From Bacteroidia bacterium (GTDB lineage: Bacteria; Bacteroidota; Bacteroidia; UKL13-3): a DNA stretch of 64,000 nucleotides. This document shows, one piece after another, positions 25,485 through 35,615 of the stretch. The translations under genes were made by a program, and so were the position numbers. The stretch lies in assembly GCA_021740845.1 (NCBI GenBank), contig JAIOYZ010000021.1:1-64000 (forward strand), written 5' to 3'. Below the pieces are notes generated by a model, which did not search any database, was not told the origin of the DNA, and was given only the letters and a program-made list of their open reading frames with translations. Each line of letters opens with the position of its first letter. Positions within the stretch are counted from its first letter, which is position 1.

Positions 25485-26888
25485 ATGTATATTATAAAAT
25501 TTGGAACAGACGGCTGGAGAGGAATTATCGCCGATGAATTTACCGTTGAGAATGTTAGACGTGTAGCTCAAGGAACAGCAGATTATATTAAGAAAAATTC
25601 ACCCAACAATTTAAGTGTTGTGTTAGGTCATGATTGTAGATTTGCTGGTGAATTATTTGCAGAAAACACCGCTCGTGTGATGAACGCAAATGGTATTAAA
25701 GTAATTATGGCAAAAGGCTTTGTGTCTACGCCAATGATTAGTTTAGGTGCAGTAAAACATGGTGCTGCTTTGGGAGTTATCATTACTGCTTCTCATAATC
25801 CAGCTTCATATAATGGTTTTAAACTTAAAGCACATTATGGTGGACCAAGTAGTCCTGCAGTTATTGAAGCAGTTGAAAATGCAATTCCTGAACAAGTAAC
25901 TGTTACCCTAAAAACTCACGAAGAAAACTGTGCAGCCGGAATGGTTGAATACGTTGATTTAGAAACCATGTATGTGGATGAAGTGGAATCTAAATTTGAT
26001 TTAACAACTATCAAAGAAAGCAAAATGGAATTTGCCTACGATGCTATGTTTGGTGCAGGCCAAAATGTAATGCGTAGAGTTTTTCCAGATATCACTTTGT
26101 TACATTGCGACCATAACCCTGGTTTTGAGGGTCAGGCTCCTGAGCCTATTGACAAGAACTTGGCTGAGTTTAGGGAGTTGATAAAAGTTAGTGGTGATAT
26201 TGATTGTGGTTTAGTTACCGATGGGGATGCAGATAGAATTGGCTTGTATAATAAAGCTGGAAAATTTGTAGATTCACATCACATCATTTTGTTGTTGGTG
26301 CATTACTTGCATAAATACAAAGGCATGGATGGAAAGGTTATTACCACATTTAGCGCTACTTCAAAAATCACTCAATTGGCCAAGGCTTATGGCTTAGAAA
26401 TAGAAATTACCAAGATTGGTTTCAAATACATTTGCGAAAAAATGGTAACCGAAAACGTGTTGGTAGGTGGTGAAGAAAGTGGAGGAATTGCAATTAAAGG
26501 ATTTATTCCTGAGCGCGATGGTATTTGGATTGGATTAACCCTTTGGGAGTTTATGGCCAAAACAGGTAAGAGCTTAGATGAGTTGATACAAGAAGTATAT
26601 GATGTAGTTGGAAGTTTTGCCATGGGTAGAATTGATTTGCACATTACTGAAGAAATAAAACAAAAGGTTTTGGCTAATTGCAAAGCGGGAGCTTATACTC
26701 AGTTTGGTTCATACAAAATTGAAAAAACAGAAGACTTAGATGGATTTAAATTCCACTTGGGCAATGGCGAATGGGTTATGATTCGTGCTAGTGGCACTGA
26801 GCCTGTATTGCGTGTTTATAGCGAAAGTGATACCGATGAAAATGCAAGCAAAATACTTGAAGCTACCAAAGCTGTTTTGTTAGCATAG
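25485..26888 (+). CDS. Phosphoglucomutase/phosphomannomutase family protein
   Basis: The 467-residue alpha-D-phosphohexomutase has FGTDGWRG at the start, the phosphoserine loop TASHNP, the metal loop DGDADRIG, the sugar-binding loop GEESGG and the phosphate-binding RASGTEPVLRVY. It interconverts hexose 1- and 6-phosphates; the sugar (glucose, mannose or glucosamine) cannot be fixed from motifs alone. A single-gene unit closed by its own terminator. Confidence 0.88.
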   Translation: MYIIKFGTDGWRGIIADEFTVENVRRVAQGTADYIKKNSPNNLSVVLGHDCRFAGELFAENTARVMNANGIKVIMAKGFVSTPMISLGAVKHGAALGVIITASHNPASYNGFKLKAHYGGPSSPAVIEAVENAIPEQVTVTLKTHEENCAAGMVEYVDLETMYVDEVESKFDLTTIKESKMEFAYDAMFGAGQNVMRRVFPDITLLHCDHNPGFEGQAPEPIDKNLAEFRELIKVSGDIDCGLVTDGDADRIGLYNKAGKFVDSHHIILLLVHYLHKYKGMDGKVITTFSATSKITQLAKAYGLEIEITKIGFKYICEKMVTENVLVGGEESGGIAIKGFIPERDGIWIGLTLWEFMAKTGKSLDELIQEVYDVVGSFAMGRIDLHITEEIKQKVLANCKAGAYTQFGSYKIEKTEDLDGFKFHLGNGEWVMIRASGTEPVLRVYSESDTDENASKILEATKAVLLA

Positions 26889-26906
26889 TATTTAACTAGA
26901 TAAATA

Positions 26907-26944
26907 AAAAAGGGTGTTTGATTATTCTATCAAACACCCTTTTT
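26907..26944. terminator. Terminator after the phosphohexomutase gene
   Basis: Sixteen-bp stem AAAAAGGGTGTTTGAT / ATCAAACACCCTTTTT with a 6-base loop. A-rich on the left and T-rich on the right, it can also serve the convergent propeller gene. A GGTTCAAACC motif (26983) follows it. Confidence 0.88.
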
Positions 26945-27007
26945 CTATGTTTTTTCCTTTTAGATTTTCGTCAACTAAGTTTGGTTCAAACCGAATTTTT
27001 ATTAGAC

Positions 27008-28078
27008 TTATTTAAGCAAGGCAATTTTACCATTGCTGCCCGCCAATACAACCAAATTGCCTTTCTTGGCTTTTTTTACCACATGAAAAGATTCCGCAGA
27101 AATAAGGGTTTTTTCGGGGTGATACGTAACAGTTGTTGTGGTATTATTTACATCTACACCGCTTGTTCCACAAGTTATAAAATCACCTTTGTCTAATAAG
27201 GTAACACACGAACGATACCCGCTATAAAAAGGTTTGAAATTCATTAATTGGATTCCATCTTTATCGTATTTGTATCTGAAGAAAGCTTGTTTGGTTTTTG
27301 AGGAGTCTTGAGCATAGTTACCTCCAACAATAATTACAAAATCTGAATTATAATCAAAAGAAAATGCCCCTTGAGATGTATTGTCCTTAAAGTTGGGTAA
27401 TACAAAGCGTTGGTATCTTTTGTCTAGTTCGAGCCAATGAAAAACGCTCTGACTTCCACCAGTAACAAAGCCAATGCTTTTCTTTGGCATACATCTAAAA
27501 CAAGTACCAGATGCAGCAAACAAACTTTCTCCGGCAACTGCCCAAGGGCGCATTGATGTGTCTAAAGGGTGCCATGTATTTCCTCCATCAATAGTTTGGT
27601 ATAAAACAAAGCGATCATCAATTGGGTCGCCAATAACTATTCCTGCATCTTCGTTCCAAAAATCTATAGCATCAAAAAAAAGTAAGGTATCACTGCTTGC
27701 AAATACTTCCTTCCAACTTTCGCCACCATCATAGGTTTTGAGTATATAACTTGGCGTTCCGCTACTCATTACAATTGCAATATCATCATTAAAAGCTTCT
27801 ATGTCTCTAAATTCAGATTTTTCGTAGCCAGCAATTTGAATCAGTTTAAAATGCTCACCTCCATCTATACTTTTTGCCACAACACCTCTGCTAGAGCTTG
27901 CCCAAATTACTTTATTATTAACTACAGATAATCCTCTAAAAGATAAACTAGAAATATTTATTCCTTGTGGATTTTCAAATTGGGTAGAATCAAAAAGTAC
28001 TATTTGTTTCTGTGCTTTTGTCCTTGTTGATAGGAACAAAAGAAGGCTAACAATTAGATAAATACACTTCTTATTCAT
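27008..28078 (-). CDS. Exported Ycf48/BNR-type beta-propeller protein
   Basis: The 356-residue product has a signal peptide (MNKKCIYLIVSLLLFLSTRTKA) and at least three Asp-box-like repeats: SIDGGEHF, TYDGGESWK and TIDGGNTWH. These define a propeller similar to Ycf48/HCF136 and sialidase-fold proteins often annotated as oxidoreductase in Bacteroidota. There is no sorting domain at the C terminus. No enzymatic residues can be assigned. Confidence 0.72.
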   Translation of the reverse strand: MNKKCIYLIVSLLLFLSTRTKAQKQIVLFDSTQFENPQGINISSLSFRGLSVVNNKVIWASSSRGVVAKSIDGGEHFKLIQIAGYEKSEFRDIEAFNDDIAIVMSSGTPSYILKTYDGGESWKEVFASSDTLLFFDAIDFWNEDAGIVIGDPIDDRFVLYQTIDGGNTWHPLDTSMRPWAVAGESLFAASGTCFRCMPKKSIGFVTGGSQSVFHWLELDKRYQRFVLPNFKDNTSQGAFSFDYNSDFVIIVGGNYAQDSSKTKQAFFRYKYDKDGIQLMNFKPFYSGYRSCVTLLDKGDFITCGTSGVDVNNTTTTVTYHPEKTLISAESFHVVKKAKKGNLVVLAGSNGKIALLK

Positions 28079-28228
28079 TTAGCTAAATTAATTCTTACTA
28101 TTTTATTAATTTATTGATTGTTAACACAAGATGATGTTTAAAATACCCATTTGAGTACATATGGTCAAATGGATTGCTTTCTATTAAATTTAGGGCGCAT
28201 TTGATTATCATTGTTTAAATTTTTACGC

Positions 28229-28894
28229 ATGCAATTTCCGTTTGAACCATACCGTCAAGACCTATTTTTGGAAGAAGAAATTCTGAAAAAATCTCAAGTG
28301 AATTATCATTGGATGAACCAAAGAAGAACAGTTAGAGACATAGATTCTGTGCCAATACCAAAAGAAGTAATTGAACAACTTTTGTTAAGTGCTGGAACTG
28401 CTCCAAGTGGAGCCCACAAGCAACCTTGGACGTTTTGTGCTATCTCTTCACAAGAGTTGAAATCACAAATTAGAGAAGCAGCAGAGCAAGAAGAAAAAGA
28501 AAGTTACCAAGGTAGAATGAGCGAGGAATGGTTGAAGGATTTGGCTCCATTAGGTACTGATTGGGAGAAACCATTTTTAACTGAGGCTCCTTGGATTGTA
28601 GTGGTTTTTAGAAAGGCTTACGATTGGGATGAAAAAGGAAATAAAACCAATACCTATTATTCACAAGAATCGGTAGGCATTGCATGTGGTTTTCTTATAG
28701 ATGCCATTCATCATGCGGGTTTAGCAACCTTAACTCATACTCCTAGTCCTATGGGTTTTTTAACTAAAATTCTAAACAGGCCAGATAACGAAAGACCATT
28801 TTTATTGTTGCCGATTGGCTACCCAAAATTGGATGCAAAAGTTCCTGTTTTAAAAAGAAAATCTTTATCTGAAATTGCAGTTTTTTACGAATAG
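28229..28894 (+). CDS. Nitroreductase family protein
   Basis: Starting at the ATG at 28229 gives 221 residues; the open frame begins at a TTG 6 codons earlier. RRTVRDIDSVPIP and SAGTAPSGAHKQPW are the FMN-binding signatures, and VGIACGFLIDAIHHAGLATLTHTPSPM is typical of the subgroup related to iodotyrosine deiodinase (BluB/IYD-like). It is an FMN-dependent reductase of unknown substrate. The thioesterase gene follows after 5 bases, so they share an operon. Confidence 0.82.
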   Translation: MQFPFEPYRQDLFLEEEILKKSQVNYHWMNQRRTVRDIDSVPIPKEVIEQLLLSAGTAPSGAHKQPWTFCAISSQELKSQIREAAEQEEKESYQGRMSEEWLKDLAPLGTDWEKPFLTEAPWIVVVFRKAYDWDEKGNKTNTYYSQESVGIACGFLIDAIHHAGLATLTHTPSPMGFLTKILNRPDNERPFLLLPIGYPKLDAKVPVLKRKSLSEIAVFYE

Positions 28895-28899
28895 TTTTT

Positions 28900-29325
28900 A
28901 TGGCAAGAATAAAATTAGAACTTCCAGATAAGTTTGGGTTTCAAACAAAAATTCCAGTACGTATTTCTGATTTAAATTATGGCAATCATTTGGCCAATCA
29001 TGTTTACTTAGAAATGATGCAGGAGGCACGCATGCAATACTTGGCTCAATTTGGATACTCAGAAAAAGATTTGGCTGGAGTTGGGGTAATAATGGGCGAT
29101 ACAGCCATTGTTTACAAACAAGAATGCTTTTACGGAGATGTATTAACCATTGAAGTTATTGCTTCTGATTTTGGTGTGAGAAGCTTTGATTTACTCTACC
29201 GTTTTTCTAAACAAGATGGTAGTTTGGTTTGCGAGGCAAAAACAGGAATGGTTTGCTATAATTATGAAATTCGCAAAACGGTAAATGTGCCTGCAGAATT
29301 TATTTCAAAAGCTAGTGGGGCATAA
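28900..29325 (+). CDS. Hotdog-fold acyl-CoA thioesterase
   Basis: The 141-residue protein has the 4HBT-type pattern: VRISDLNYGNHLANHVYLEMMQEAR with the conserved Asp and Asn-His region, then VYKQECFYGDVLTIEV. It should hydrolyse an acyl-CoA; the substrate is unknown. It lies directly after the nitroreductase gene. Confidence 0.8.
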   Translation: MARIKLELPDKFGFQTKIPVRISDLNYGNHLANHVYLEMMQEARMQYLAQFGYSEKDLAGVGVIMGDTAIVYKQECFYGDVLTIEVIASDFGVRSFDLLYRFSKQDGSLVCEAKTGMVCYNYEIRKTVNVPAEFISKASGA

Positions 29326-29355
29326 CTGCTAGGCTGTTTTATTTCATTTAGGTTT

Positions 29356-29365
29356 GGTTCGAACC
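29356..29365. repeat. GGTTCGAACC motif copy
   Basis: Perfectly palindromic CG-centred variant of the window-wide motif, intergenic between the thioesterase and rnr. Possible -7 box TACCTTGC follows at 29409-29416. Confidence 0.8.
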
Positions 29366-29435
29366 AAATTTTTGTAATTTAGTTAAGAGAATTTAGCGCT
29401 TTATTGAATACCTTGCATCTATTATACTAGTAAGA

Positions 29436-31637
29436 ATGGCGAAGAAGTCGAATGATAAATTAAAAAAACAAATACAACGTGTTTTTGCAGAAGCAGGAAG
29501 AAAAATTCTGAATCACAAACAAGTTGCTAAGCGTTTGGAATTGGATAGTAGCGAAGGCAAAAATGAAGTGTTAAGAACGCTCAAAATTTTAGCCCAAGAA
29601 AAGTTAATTGAAGAGATAGATCCTGGAAGATATGTAACCCTTTTTGTGCATCAATTTGTAAAGGGTAGGGTAGATATGACCCAAAACGGAACCGCTTATG
29701 TGAAGAGAGATGACGGCGAAGAAGATATTTTTATTGCTTCCGAATTTAAGAACAATGCGCTCAATGGGGATTTGGTAAAAGTATCACTGTTTGCTCACCA
29801 AATGAATGGCAGGCAAAGTGGCGAAATTACAGAGGTTTTAGAAAGAGCAAAATCGCAATTTGTAGGTGTGGTTCAGGTGCATTATAATTATGCATTTCTT
29901 ATACCAGACGATAAAAAAATGCATACCAATATTTTTATTCCCAAAGAGAAAATTGGTGGTGCAAAACAAGGTGATAAAGCCATTGCTAGAATAACAGAAT
30001 GGTCGGCTGTAGAAGAAAATCCTTTTGGTGAAATTGTGGAAGTATTGGGTAAACCGGGCAATCACGAAACGGAGATGAATGCCATTGTGGTGGAATATGG
30101 TTTTGCCACTAGGTTTCCTGAGGAAGTTGAAAAAGAAGCTAACCGCATTCCAGATAAAATTACCAATGAAGAAATAAAGAAACGAAGGGATTTTAGAAAA
30201 ACATTAACCTTTACCATCGATCCAGAAGATGCCAAGGATTTTGACGATGCTATTTCTTTTAAAGTTTTAAGTCAAGGCTTATACGAAATTGGGGTGCACA
30301 TTGCAGATGTGAGTCATTATATTACCGAAGGTGGCAAATTGGATGAAGAAGCTTTAAGGCGCGCCACCTCTGTATATTTGGTGGATAGAACCATTCCCAT
30401 GTTGCCCGAAAAATTAAGCAACGGGCTTTGTTCTTTAAGGCCAAATGAAGATAAATTAACCTTTTCGGTGGTGGTTCAAATGAATGATAAAGCCGAGGTT
30501 TTGGATACTTGGTTTGGCAAAACTGTGATTCATTCTCAAAGGCGTTTTACTTATGAAGATGCCCAAGAACGTTTGGAAACCAAAGAAGGTGATTTGGCAA
30601 CCGAACTAAATATTTTAAACGAATTAGCAAAAACACTCAAAGAGAAACGCTTTAAAAAAGGTGCTATAAGCTTTGAAACCCAAGAGGTGAAATTTAGATT
30701 GGACGAGAATTTTAAACCGGTTGATTTATACATAAAAGTTAGAAAAGACGCGCATAAATTAATTGAAGAATTTATGTTGCTAGCCAATAGAAAAGTGGCG
30801 GAGTTTGGGTTTAATCAAGGTAAGGGTGATAACAAGAAAACTTACGTTTATCGCATTCACGAAGAACCCAACGAAGACAAAATTAGGATGTTCAATATTT
30901 TTGCTTCTAGGTTCGGACATAAAATTTTAACTCAAAGTCAGAAGGCAATTGCCAATTCTTTTAACCAATTATTAGAAGATGTAGAAGGTAAACCAGAACA
31001 AAACTTAATCATGAGTCAGGCCATTAGAACCATGAGCAAGGCCTATTACGGTACCAAAAAATCTATGCATTATGGTTTGGCTTTTGAGCATTATACTCAT
31101 TTTACTTCGCCCATTCGTAGGTATCCAGATTTAATGGTACATCGCCTGTTGCAACTGTATTTAAATAAAGGAGCAAGTGCCAACGAAGCGCATTACGAGG
31201 ACATGTGTAAGCAATCTTCTGCTATGGAGGTAAAAGCGGCCGACGCAGAGAGAGCTTCGGTTAGATTTAAACAGGTAGAATATATCAGTGAATTTATTGG
31301 GGATGAATTTGATGGAATCATAGCTGGCATAACCGAATGGGGCATTTATGTAGAAATTAGTCAATATAAATGCGAAGGTTTATTGCGCCTAAATAATTTG
31401 GGCGACGATTATTACGAATACGATTCAAATAACCAATGGATCATAGGAAAGCGAACCAAAAGGAAGTTTCAATTGGGCGATCCAATCAAGGTTATTGTGA
31501 TGGCTGCCGATATTTTTAAAAGGCAAATAGATTTGGGTGTGGTAGACAATAAAATGAAAGTTGATTTCAAAAAGGACTGGGATAGAGAAAAGAAAAGGAG
31601 AGAAAAGAAGCCTGCCAAACGGAGAAGAAGGTCGTAA
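29436..31637 (+). CDS. rnr: Ribonuclease R
   Basis: The 733-residue length fits RNase R. The order is an N-terminal winged-helix segment, cold-shock domains, the RNB catalytic domain with TIDPEDAKDFDDAISF (the metal-binding Asp cluster), a C-terminal S1 domain (FDGIIAGITEWGIYVEI) and a basic Lys/Arg-rich tail (KKRREKKPAKRRRR). It degrades structured RNA 3' to 5' in the cytosol. Confidence 0.93.
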   Translation: MAKKSNDKLKKQIQRVFAEAGRKILNHKQVAKRLELDSSEGKNEVLRTLKILAQEKLIEEIDPGRYVTLFVHQFVKGRVDMTQNGTAYVKRDDGEEDIFIASEFKNNALNGDLVKVSLFAHQMNGRQSGEITEVLERAKSQFVGVVQVHYNYAFLIPDDKKMHTNIFIPKEKIGGAKQGDKAIARITEWSAVEENPFGEIVEVLGKPGNHETEMNAIVVEYGFATRFPEEVEKEANRIPDKITNEEIKKRRDFRKTLTFTIDPEDAKDFDDAISFKVLSQGLYEIGVHIADVSHYITEGGKLDEEALRRATSVYLVDRTIPMLPEKLSNGLCSLRPNEDKLTFSVVVQMNDKAEVLDTWFGKTVIHSQRRFTYEDAQERLETKEGDLATELNILNELAKTLKEKRFKKGAISFETQEVKFRLDENFKPVDLYIKVRKDAHKLIEEFMLLANRKVAEFGFNQGKGDNKKTYVYRIHEEPNEDKIRMFNIFASRFGHKILTQSQKAIANSFNQLLEDVEGKPEQNLIMSQAIRTMSKAYYGTKKSMHYGLAFEHYTHFTSPIRRYPDLMVHRLLQLYLNKGASANEAHYEDMCKQSSAMEVKAADAERASVRFKQVEYISEFIGDEFDGIIAGITEWGIYVEISQYKCEGLLRLNNLGDDYYEYDSNNQWIIGKRTKRKFQLGDPIKVIVMAADIFKRQIDLGVVDNKMKVDFKKDWDREKKRREKKPAKRRRRS

Positions 31638-31697
31638 CGAGCTTTCCTATATTATTTGAATACTTGAAATTAGGATAATTTTTTATAATATTGGTTC

Positions 31698-32288
31698 ATG
31701 GATTTAGAAAAAGCTCGTGCGTTTGTATTGGAGAAAATTGAAAAGGAATTGCCTCCAGTATTGTTTTACCATAGCTTCAAGCATGTGCTCGATGTTTATG
31801 AGTCTGCAGAAAACCATGCACAAATAAATTCTATTACTGGCGAAGAATTAACCCTGCTAAGAACAGCGGTTTTATTTCACGATTCTGGCTTTATTTTTCA
31901 ATTAACCAACCACGAGGAAGTAGGCTGTGGTTTTGCAAGAAAAGTGCTTCCTGATTTTGATTATTCGAATGAGCAAATAGAGAGAATTTGTGGGATGATA
32001 ATGGCTACTCGCATTCCTCAAACGCCTAATAATTTGCTAGAAGAAATAATTTGTGATGCCGATTTGGATTATCTTGGAAGAGATGATTTTTGGGATATTG
32101 GTGCTAATTTATTTCGCGAATTAGTAGAACTTTCAATTCTTAAAACAGAAGAGGATTGGAATCGATTGCAAGTAAATTTTTTAACCAAGCATCGCTATTT
32201 TACCAAGAGTGCAAACAATTTAAGAGCTGAGAAAAAACAAATTCACCTAAATAAAATAATAGAGATAGTTGAAACCTATTCAAATTAA
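31698..32288 (+). CDS. HD-domain phosphohydrolase
   Basis: The 196-residue protein has the HD signature: H in YHSFKHVLDV, HD in VLFHDSGF, and a late Asp in CDADLDYLG. Substrate unknown; such small HD proteins hydrolyse nucleotides or act on other phosphates. It lies 5 bases upstream of the universal stress protein gene, and the hydrolase gene follows in turn, so the three may be cotranscribed. Confidence 0.8.
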   Translation: MDLEKARAFVLEKIEKELPPVLFYHSFKHVLDVYESAENHAQINSITGEELTLLRTAVLFHDSGFIFQLTNHEEVGCGFARKVLPDFDYSNEQIERICGMIMATRIPQTPNNLLEEIICDADLDYLGRDDFWDIGANLFRELVELSILKTEEDWNRLQVNFLTKHRYFTKSANNLRAEKKQIHLNKIIEIVETYSN

Positions 32289-32293
32289 AACAT

Positions 32294-33118
32294 ATGAAAA
32301 AACCAGTAATATTAGTTCCTGCTGATTTTACCCAAGTGGGTGATAGCGCTATTGATTATGCAACTAGCTTATCAAAAATTTTGCATGCCCGAATTGAACT
32401 ATTACATGTATTAGAAAAAGGTAAAGATGCTGCAGTTGCAAAAGCAGCTTTAAATGGTTTGGTTGCAACAATTGAAAAAAGCGGTATTGAGTCAGGTTCA
32501 AGAATAGAAATTGGAAATATTTTCGACGATATTGGTAAAGTAGCCAACGATTTGGATGCTCGTTTAATAGTGATGGGAACACATGGTGTTAAAGGAATGC
32601 AACACGTTATGGGTTCAAAAGCATTAAAGGTAATTACCAATTCGGATGTGCCTTTTATTGTGGTGCAGAAAAAGCCAATGAAGGAAGAAGGTTTTAAGAA
32701 TATTATTATTCCTGTAGATTTTAACCAAGAAGTAAAGCAAAGTATTAAATACGCTTGGGAAATTGGTAAATATTTCAATGCTAAAATCCATATCGCCTAC
32801 GTAAAAGAAAAGGATCCATTTATTGCTGCTAAGATTGAAAGAAACATTCCTTATGCTCAAGAATTGCTTGAAGAAAACAATGTGGCTTTTGAAATAACTG
32901 GTATTGAGAAAAATAACTTTAGTAAAGATGTAGTTTCATTTGCAGCCAGTGTGGATGCTGATTTGATAACTATCATCAATAACCACGAAAATATTTTCAC
33001 CTATATTGGAGGTTCTTTTGAGCAAAGTGTAATTGGAAATTCAGAAGAAATTCCAGTTTTAGTAATTAACCAAATTGCTTCTAAAACCGCTTATAGTTTT
33101 AGTACTTATTTTGGGTAA
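32294..33118 (+). CDS. Universal stress protein, tandem domains
   Basis: The 274-residue protein has two UspA-like domains. The first contains LVPADFTQVGDSAIDYA and VMGTHGVKGMQHVMGS with a nucleotide-binding loop; the second contains IIIPVDFNQEVKQSIKYA but a weakened loop (NNHENIFTYIGGSFEQSV). It is a cytosolic stress-response protein of unknown specific role. Confidence 0.88.
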   Translation: MKKPVILVPADFTQVGDSAIDYATSLSKILHARIELLHVLEKGKDAAVAKAALNGLVATIEKSGIESGSRIEIGNIFDDIGKVANDLDARLIVMGTHGVKGMQHVMGSKALKVITNSDVPFIVVQKKPMKEEGFKNIIIPVDFNQEVKQSIKYAWEIGKYFNAKIHIAYVKEKDPFIAAKIERNIPYAQELLEENNVAFEITGIEKNNFSKDVVSFAASVDADLITIINNHENIFTYIGGSFEQSVIGNSEEIPVLVINQIASKTAYSFSTYFG

Positions 33119-33123
33119 AATCA

Positions 33124-34083
33124 ATGGCCAATTTCAATAAAGAATTTGCTGGAAATAAATTCTTTAAAAACGGTCATTTAGAAACTATTCTTCCTAGTGT
33201 TTTTAGAAAAATTTCCCTTCCTTACCAACGGCAAAGATTAAATTTACCCGATGGTGATTTCTTGGATTTAGATTTCTTAAAACAAGGAAGTGATAAATTA
33301 CTTCTACTATTTCATGGTTTAGAGGGTTCTTCTCAATCCAACTATATCAAGGGTTTTGCAAGGTTCGGTTTGAACCAAGGCTTTGATATCTGTGCAGTGA
33401 ATTTGAGAAGTTGTAGCGGCGAGCCCAATAAATTGCTAAGAAGTTACCACAGTGGAGCAACCGAAGATGTGGATGCAATTCTTTCCTATTTGTTATCTAA
33501 AAATTCATACTCGCAAATTATTCCAATTGGTTTTAGTTTGGGTGGTAATTTATTGCTGAAGTATTTGGGCGAAGGTAAATTCAAGATTCCTTCTCAGATA
33601 AATCAGGCAGCAGCGTTTTCTGTCCCTATCGATTTAGGTGCAAGTGCTGTGCAATTAGGCAAGGTTCAAAACAAACTTTATATGCAAAGGTTCTTGCTTA
33701 GTTTGAACCAAAAGTTAATTGAAAAAGCACAGCGTTTTCCTGGTGAAATAAATTTAAAAGGTCTTTCTAAGATTACACGTTTCGAGGAATGGGATGATAG
33801 GTTTACAGCGCCTTTGCATGGGTTTTCTGGTGCCAAAGAGTATTACCAAAAATGTAGCAGCAAACAGTTTCTTAGCGGAATTTCAATTTCAACTTTATTG
33901 GTGAATGCGCAAAATGATCCCTTTTTGCCAGAATCTTGTTACCCAGAAAAAGGAAGTTTTGGTTCAAACCTACTTGTTGAAATACCCAAATTTGGCGGCC
34001 ACTGCGGGTTTTCTTATGGTTTTCCCAATGGATATTATTATAGTGAAGAAAGAGCATTTCATTTTTTTTCAAACAAAGAATAA
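33124..34083 (+). CDS. Alpha/beta hydrolase, YheT/EMB8 family
   Basis: The 319-residue product begins with the family's FKNGHLETILPSVFR. HGLEGSS is the oxyanion region, GFSLGGN holds the nucleophile Ser, NDPFLP the acid and FGGHCGF the His. These proteins are predicted esterases or thioesterases. Two motif copies (33367 and 33961) lie within it and encode FGLNQ and GSNLL. Confidence 0.85.
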   Translation: MANFNKEFAGNKFFKNGHLETILPSVFRKISLPYQRQRLNLPDGDFLDLDFLKQGSDKLLLLFHGLEGSSQSNYIKGFARFGLNQGFDICAVNLRSCSGEPNKLLRSYHSGATEDVDAILSYLLSKNSYSQIIPIGFSLGGNLLLKYLGEGKFKIPSQINQAAAFSVPIDLGASAVQLGKVQNKLYMQRFLLSLNQKLIEKAQRFPGEINLKGLSKITRFEEWDDRFTAPLHGFSGAKEYYQKCSSKQFLSGISISTLLVNAQNDPFLPESCYPEKGSFGSNLLVEIPKFGGHCGFSYGFPNGYYYSEERAFHFFSNKE

Positions 34084-34104
34084 GTTATGTATGTTTGAAC
34101 CCAT

Positions 34105-35073
34105 ATGTATAGCTATCCTCAACTTCTAGAACTGATAAACGAACAAATAAAATCTACTCAATACGGTTCTAATCCCAAAGAATTATACCAACCCATTGAT
34201 TATATGATGAGCTTAGGTGGCAAACGCCTTCGTCCGGTTTTAACATTAATGGCTTGCGATTTATTTGAAACCGAAGTGCAGCATGCCATTCATGCAGCTA
34301 TGGCCGTTGAGGTTTTTCATAACTTTACTTTGGTGCACGACGATATTATGGACAATGCTCCTTTGCGCAGAGGAATGGAAACCATTTACAAAAAATGGAA
34401 CATGCCTGTTGCAATTCTTAGTGGTGATTTAATGATGATTAAAGCCATCGAAATTTTGGCTCAAACCGAAAAAGGAAACTTTAAAGATTTATTGCAGGTG
34501 TTCAATACCACCGCTGCACAGGTTTGTGAAGGACAGCAAATTGATATGAACTTTGAAGCGCGCAACGATGTTTCCCACGAAGAATATATTGAGATGATAA
34601 CTCTAAAAACCGCAGTCCTTTTGGGTTGTTCCTTAAAATTGGGTGCCTTAATTGGAGGAGCAAATTTAGAAGATGCCAACCATTTGTATGAGTTTGGGAA
34701 AAACATTGGTATTGCATTTCAAATTCAAGACGATATGTTGGATAGTTTTGGAGAAGGCGATCAAGTAGGGAAAAGAATTGGTGGAGATATTGCCTCAAAC
34801 AAGAAAACCTTATTGTTAATTGAACTCATGAATTGCATGCAAAAAGACGATAAAGCCTTGCTTAAAGAGCTGTTTGTAGAAACTGATGAAGAGAAGAAAA
34901 TAAAAGAGGTTTTAGCTTTATATCAGAAGTATCAAATAAAGGATTTTGCAGAATCTAAAAAACAGAATTACCTTACTTTAGCTAACCAGCATTTAAATGA
35001 TATTTCTGTAAGTGAATCTAGAAAAGAAATTTTGCTTTCTACTGCAAAAGATTTGATGGAAAGAATGAGCTAA
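34105..35073 (+). CDS. Trans-polyprenyl diphosphate synthase
   Basis: The 322-residue product has the two aspartate-rich motifs LVHDDIMDNA and FQIQDDMLD, plus GGKRLRP near the start, so it is a trans-isoprenyl diphosphate synthase. Chain length is undetermined; octaprenyl or longer for the menaquinone tail would fit the quinol-dependent respiratory chain here. It overlaps the convergent next gene by 4 bases at their 3' ends. Confidence 0.87.
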   Translation: MYSYPQLLELINEQIKSTQYGSNPKELYQPIDYMMSLGGKRLRPVLTLMACDLFETEVQHAIHAAMAVEVFHNFTLVHDDIMDNAPLRRGMETIYKKWNMPVAILSGDLMMIKAIEILAQTEKGNFKDLLQVFNTTAAQVCEGQQIDMNFEARNDVSHEEYIEMITLKTAVLLGCSLKLGALIGGANLEDANHLYEFGKNIGIAFQIQDDMLDSFGEGDQVGKRIGGDIASNKKTLLLIELMNCMQKDDKALLKELFVETDEEKKIKEVLALYQKYQIKDFAESKKQNYLTLANQHLNDISVSESRKEILLSTAKDLMERMS

Positions 35074-35615
35074 TCTAAATGGAATTCCTGTGAGATTTTC
35101 CAACCAAATCCATCATTTTTTAGCAGGTTAATTTTATCTGCGATAAAGATACCCGTATAGGCTGTTTGAGCCAATTTGCTGGCCACTTTATTGAAACAGA
35201 ATTCTTTTATTTCTTGGTGTGCCAAAACCAATTTTCCATCAATATTTTGAATGGGGAGATTTTGTGTTTCTATTTCGTAATTAAATTTGGCAAAAATGGT
35301 TTCTATTATTTCCAATAAACTTGGCACTTGGTGCGTAGAAAGGTAAACCAAGTTTTGATTTTTGTCTTTTTCAAATCCAGAAATTTGCACCTCAAAAGAA
35401 TAAATAAGCGGAATAATTTGTTTGATTTTATGTACCAATAAATATTCCTCGCTATCAATCCATTTAAATTGGGGCAATAATGGAATATGAGGTAGTATTT
35501 CTGCTTCTGGAATAAAATGTTTTTTCACATCGGCACACGCTAATTCAAGTGCTCCCAAAACCGGATTTTCTGGAATAACCGCAAGGATATAAGTATTGGT
35601 TTTATAAGGGTTCAT
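35070..35615 (-). CDS. 2H phosphoesterase-like (2'-5' RNA ligase-type) protein
   Basis: The 181-residue protein resembles the 2'-5' RNA ligase superfamily of Bacteroidota (start TYILAVIPENP, middle PHIPLLPQF). The first catalytic motif is HIP instead of HxT/S, and a second HxT is not obvious, so it may be inactive or diverged. Assignment is moderate. Confidence 0.5.
   Translation of the reverse strand: MNPYKTNTYILAVIPENPVLGALELACADVKKHFIPEAEILPHIPLLPQFKWIDSEEYLLVHKIKQIIPLIYSFEVQISGFEKDKNQNLVYLSTHQVPSLLEIIETIFAKFNYEIETQNLPIQNIDGKLVLAHQEIKEFCFNKVASKLAQTAYTGIFIADKINLLKNDGFGWKISQEFHLD

Noticed and set aside
29356-29365. GGTTCGAACC/GGTTCAAACC resembles the T-arm of tRNA genes (GGTTCRA)
   Set aside because: The copies have no acceptor, D or anticodon arms around them and many lie inside coding sequence; no tRNA was found in the window.
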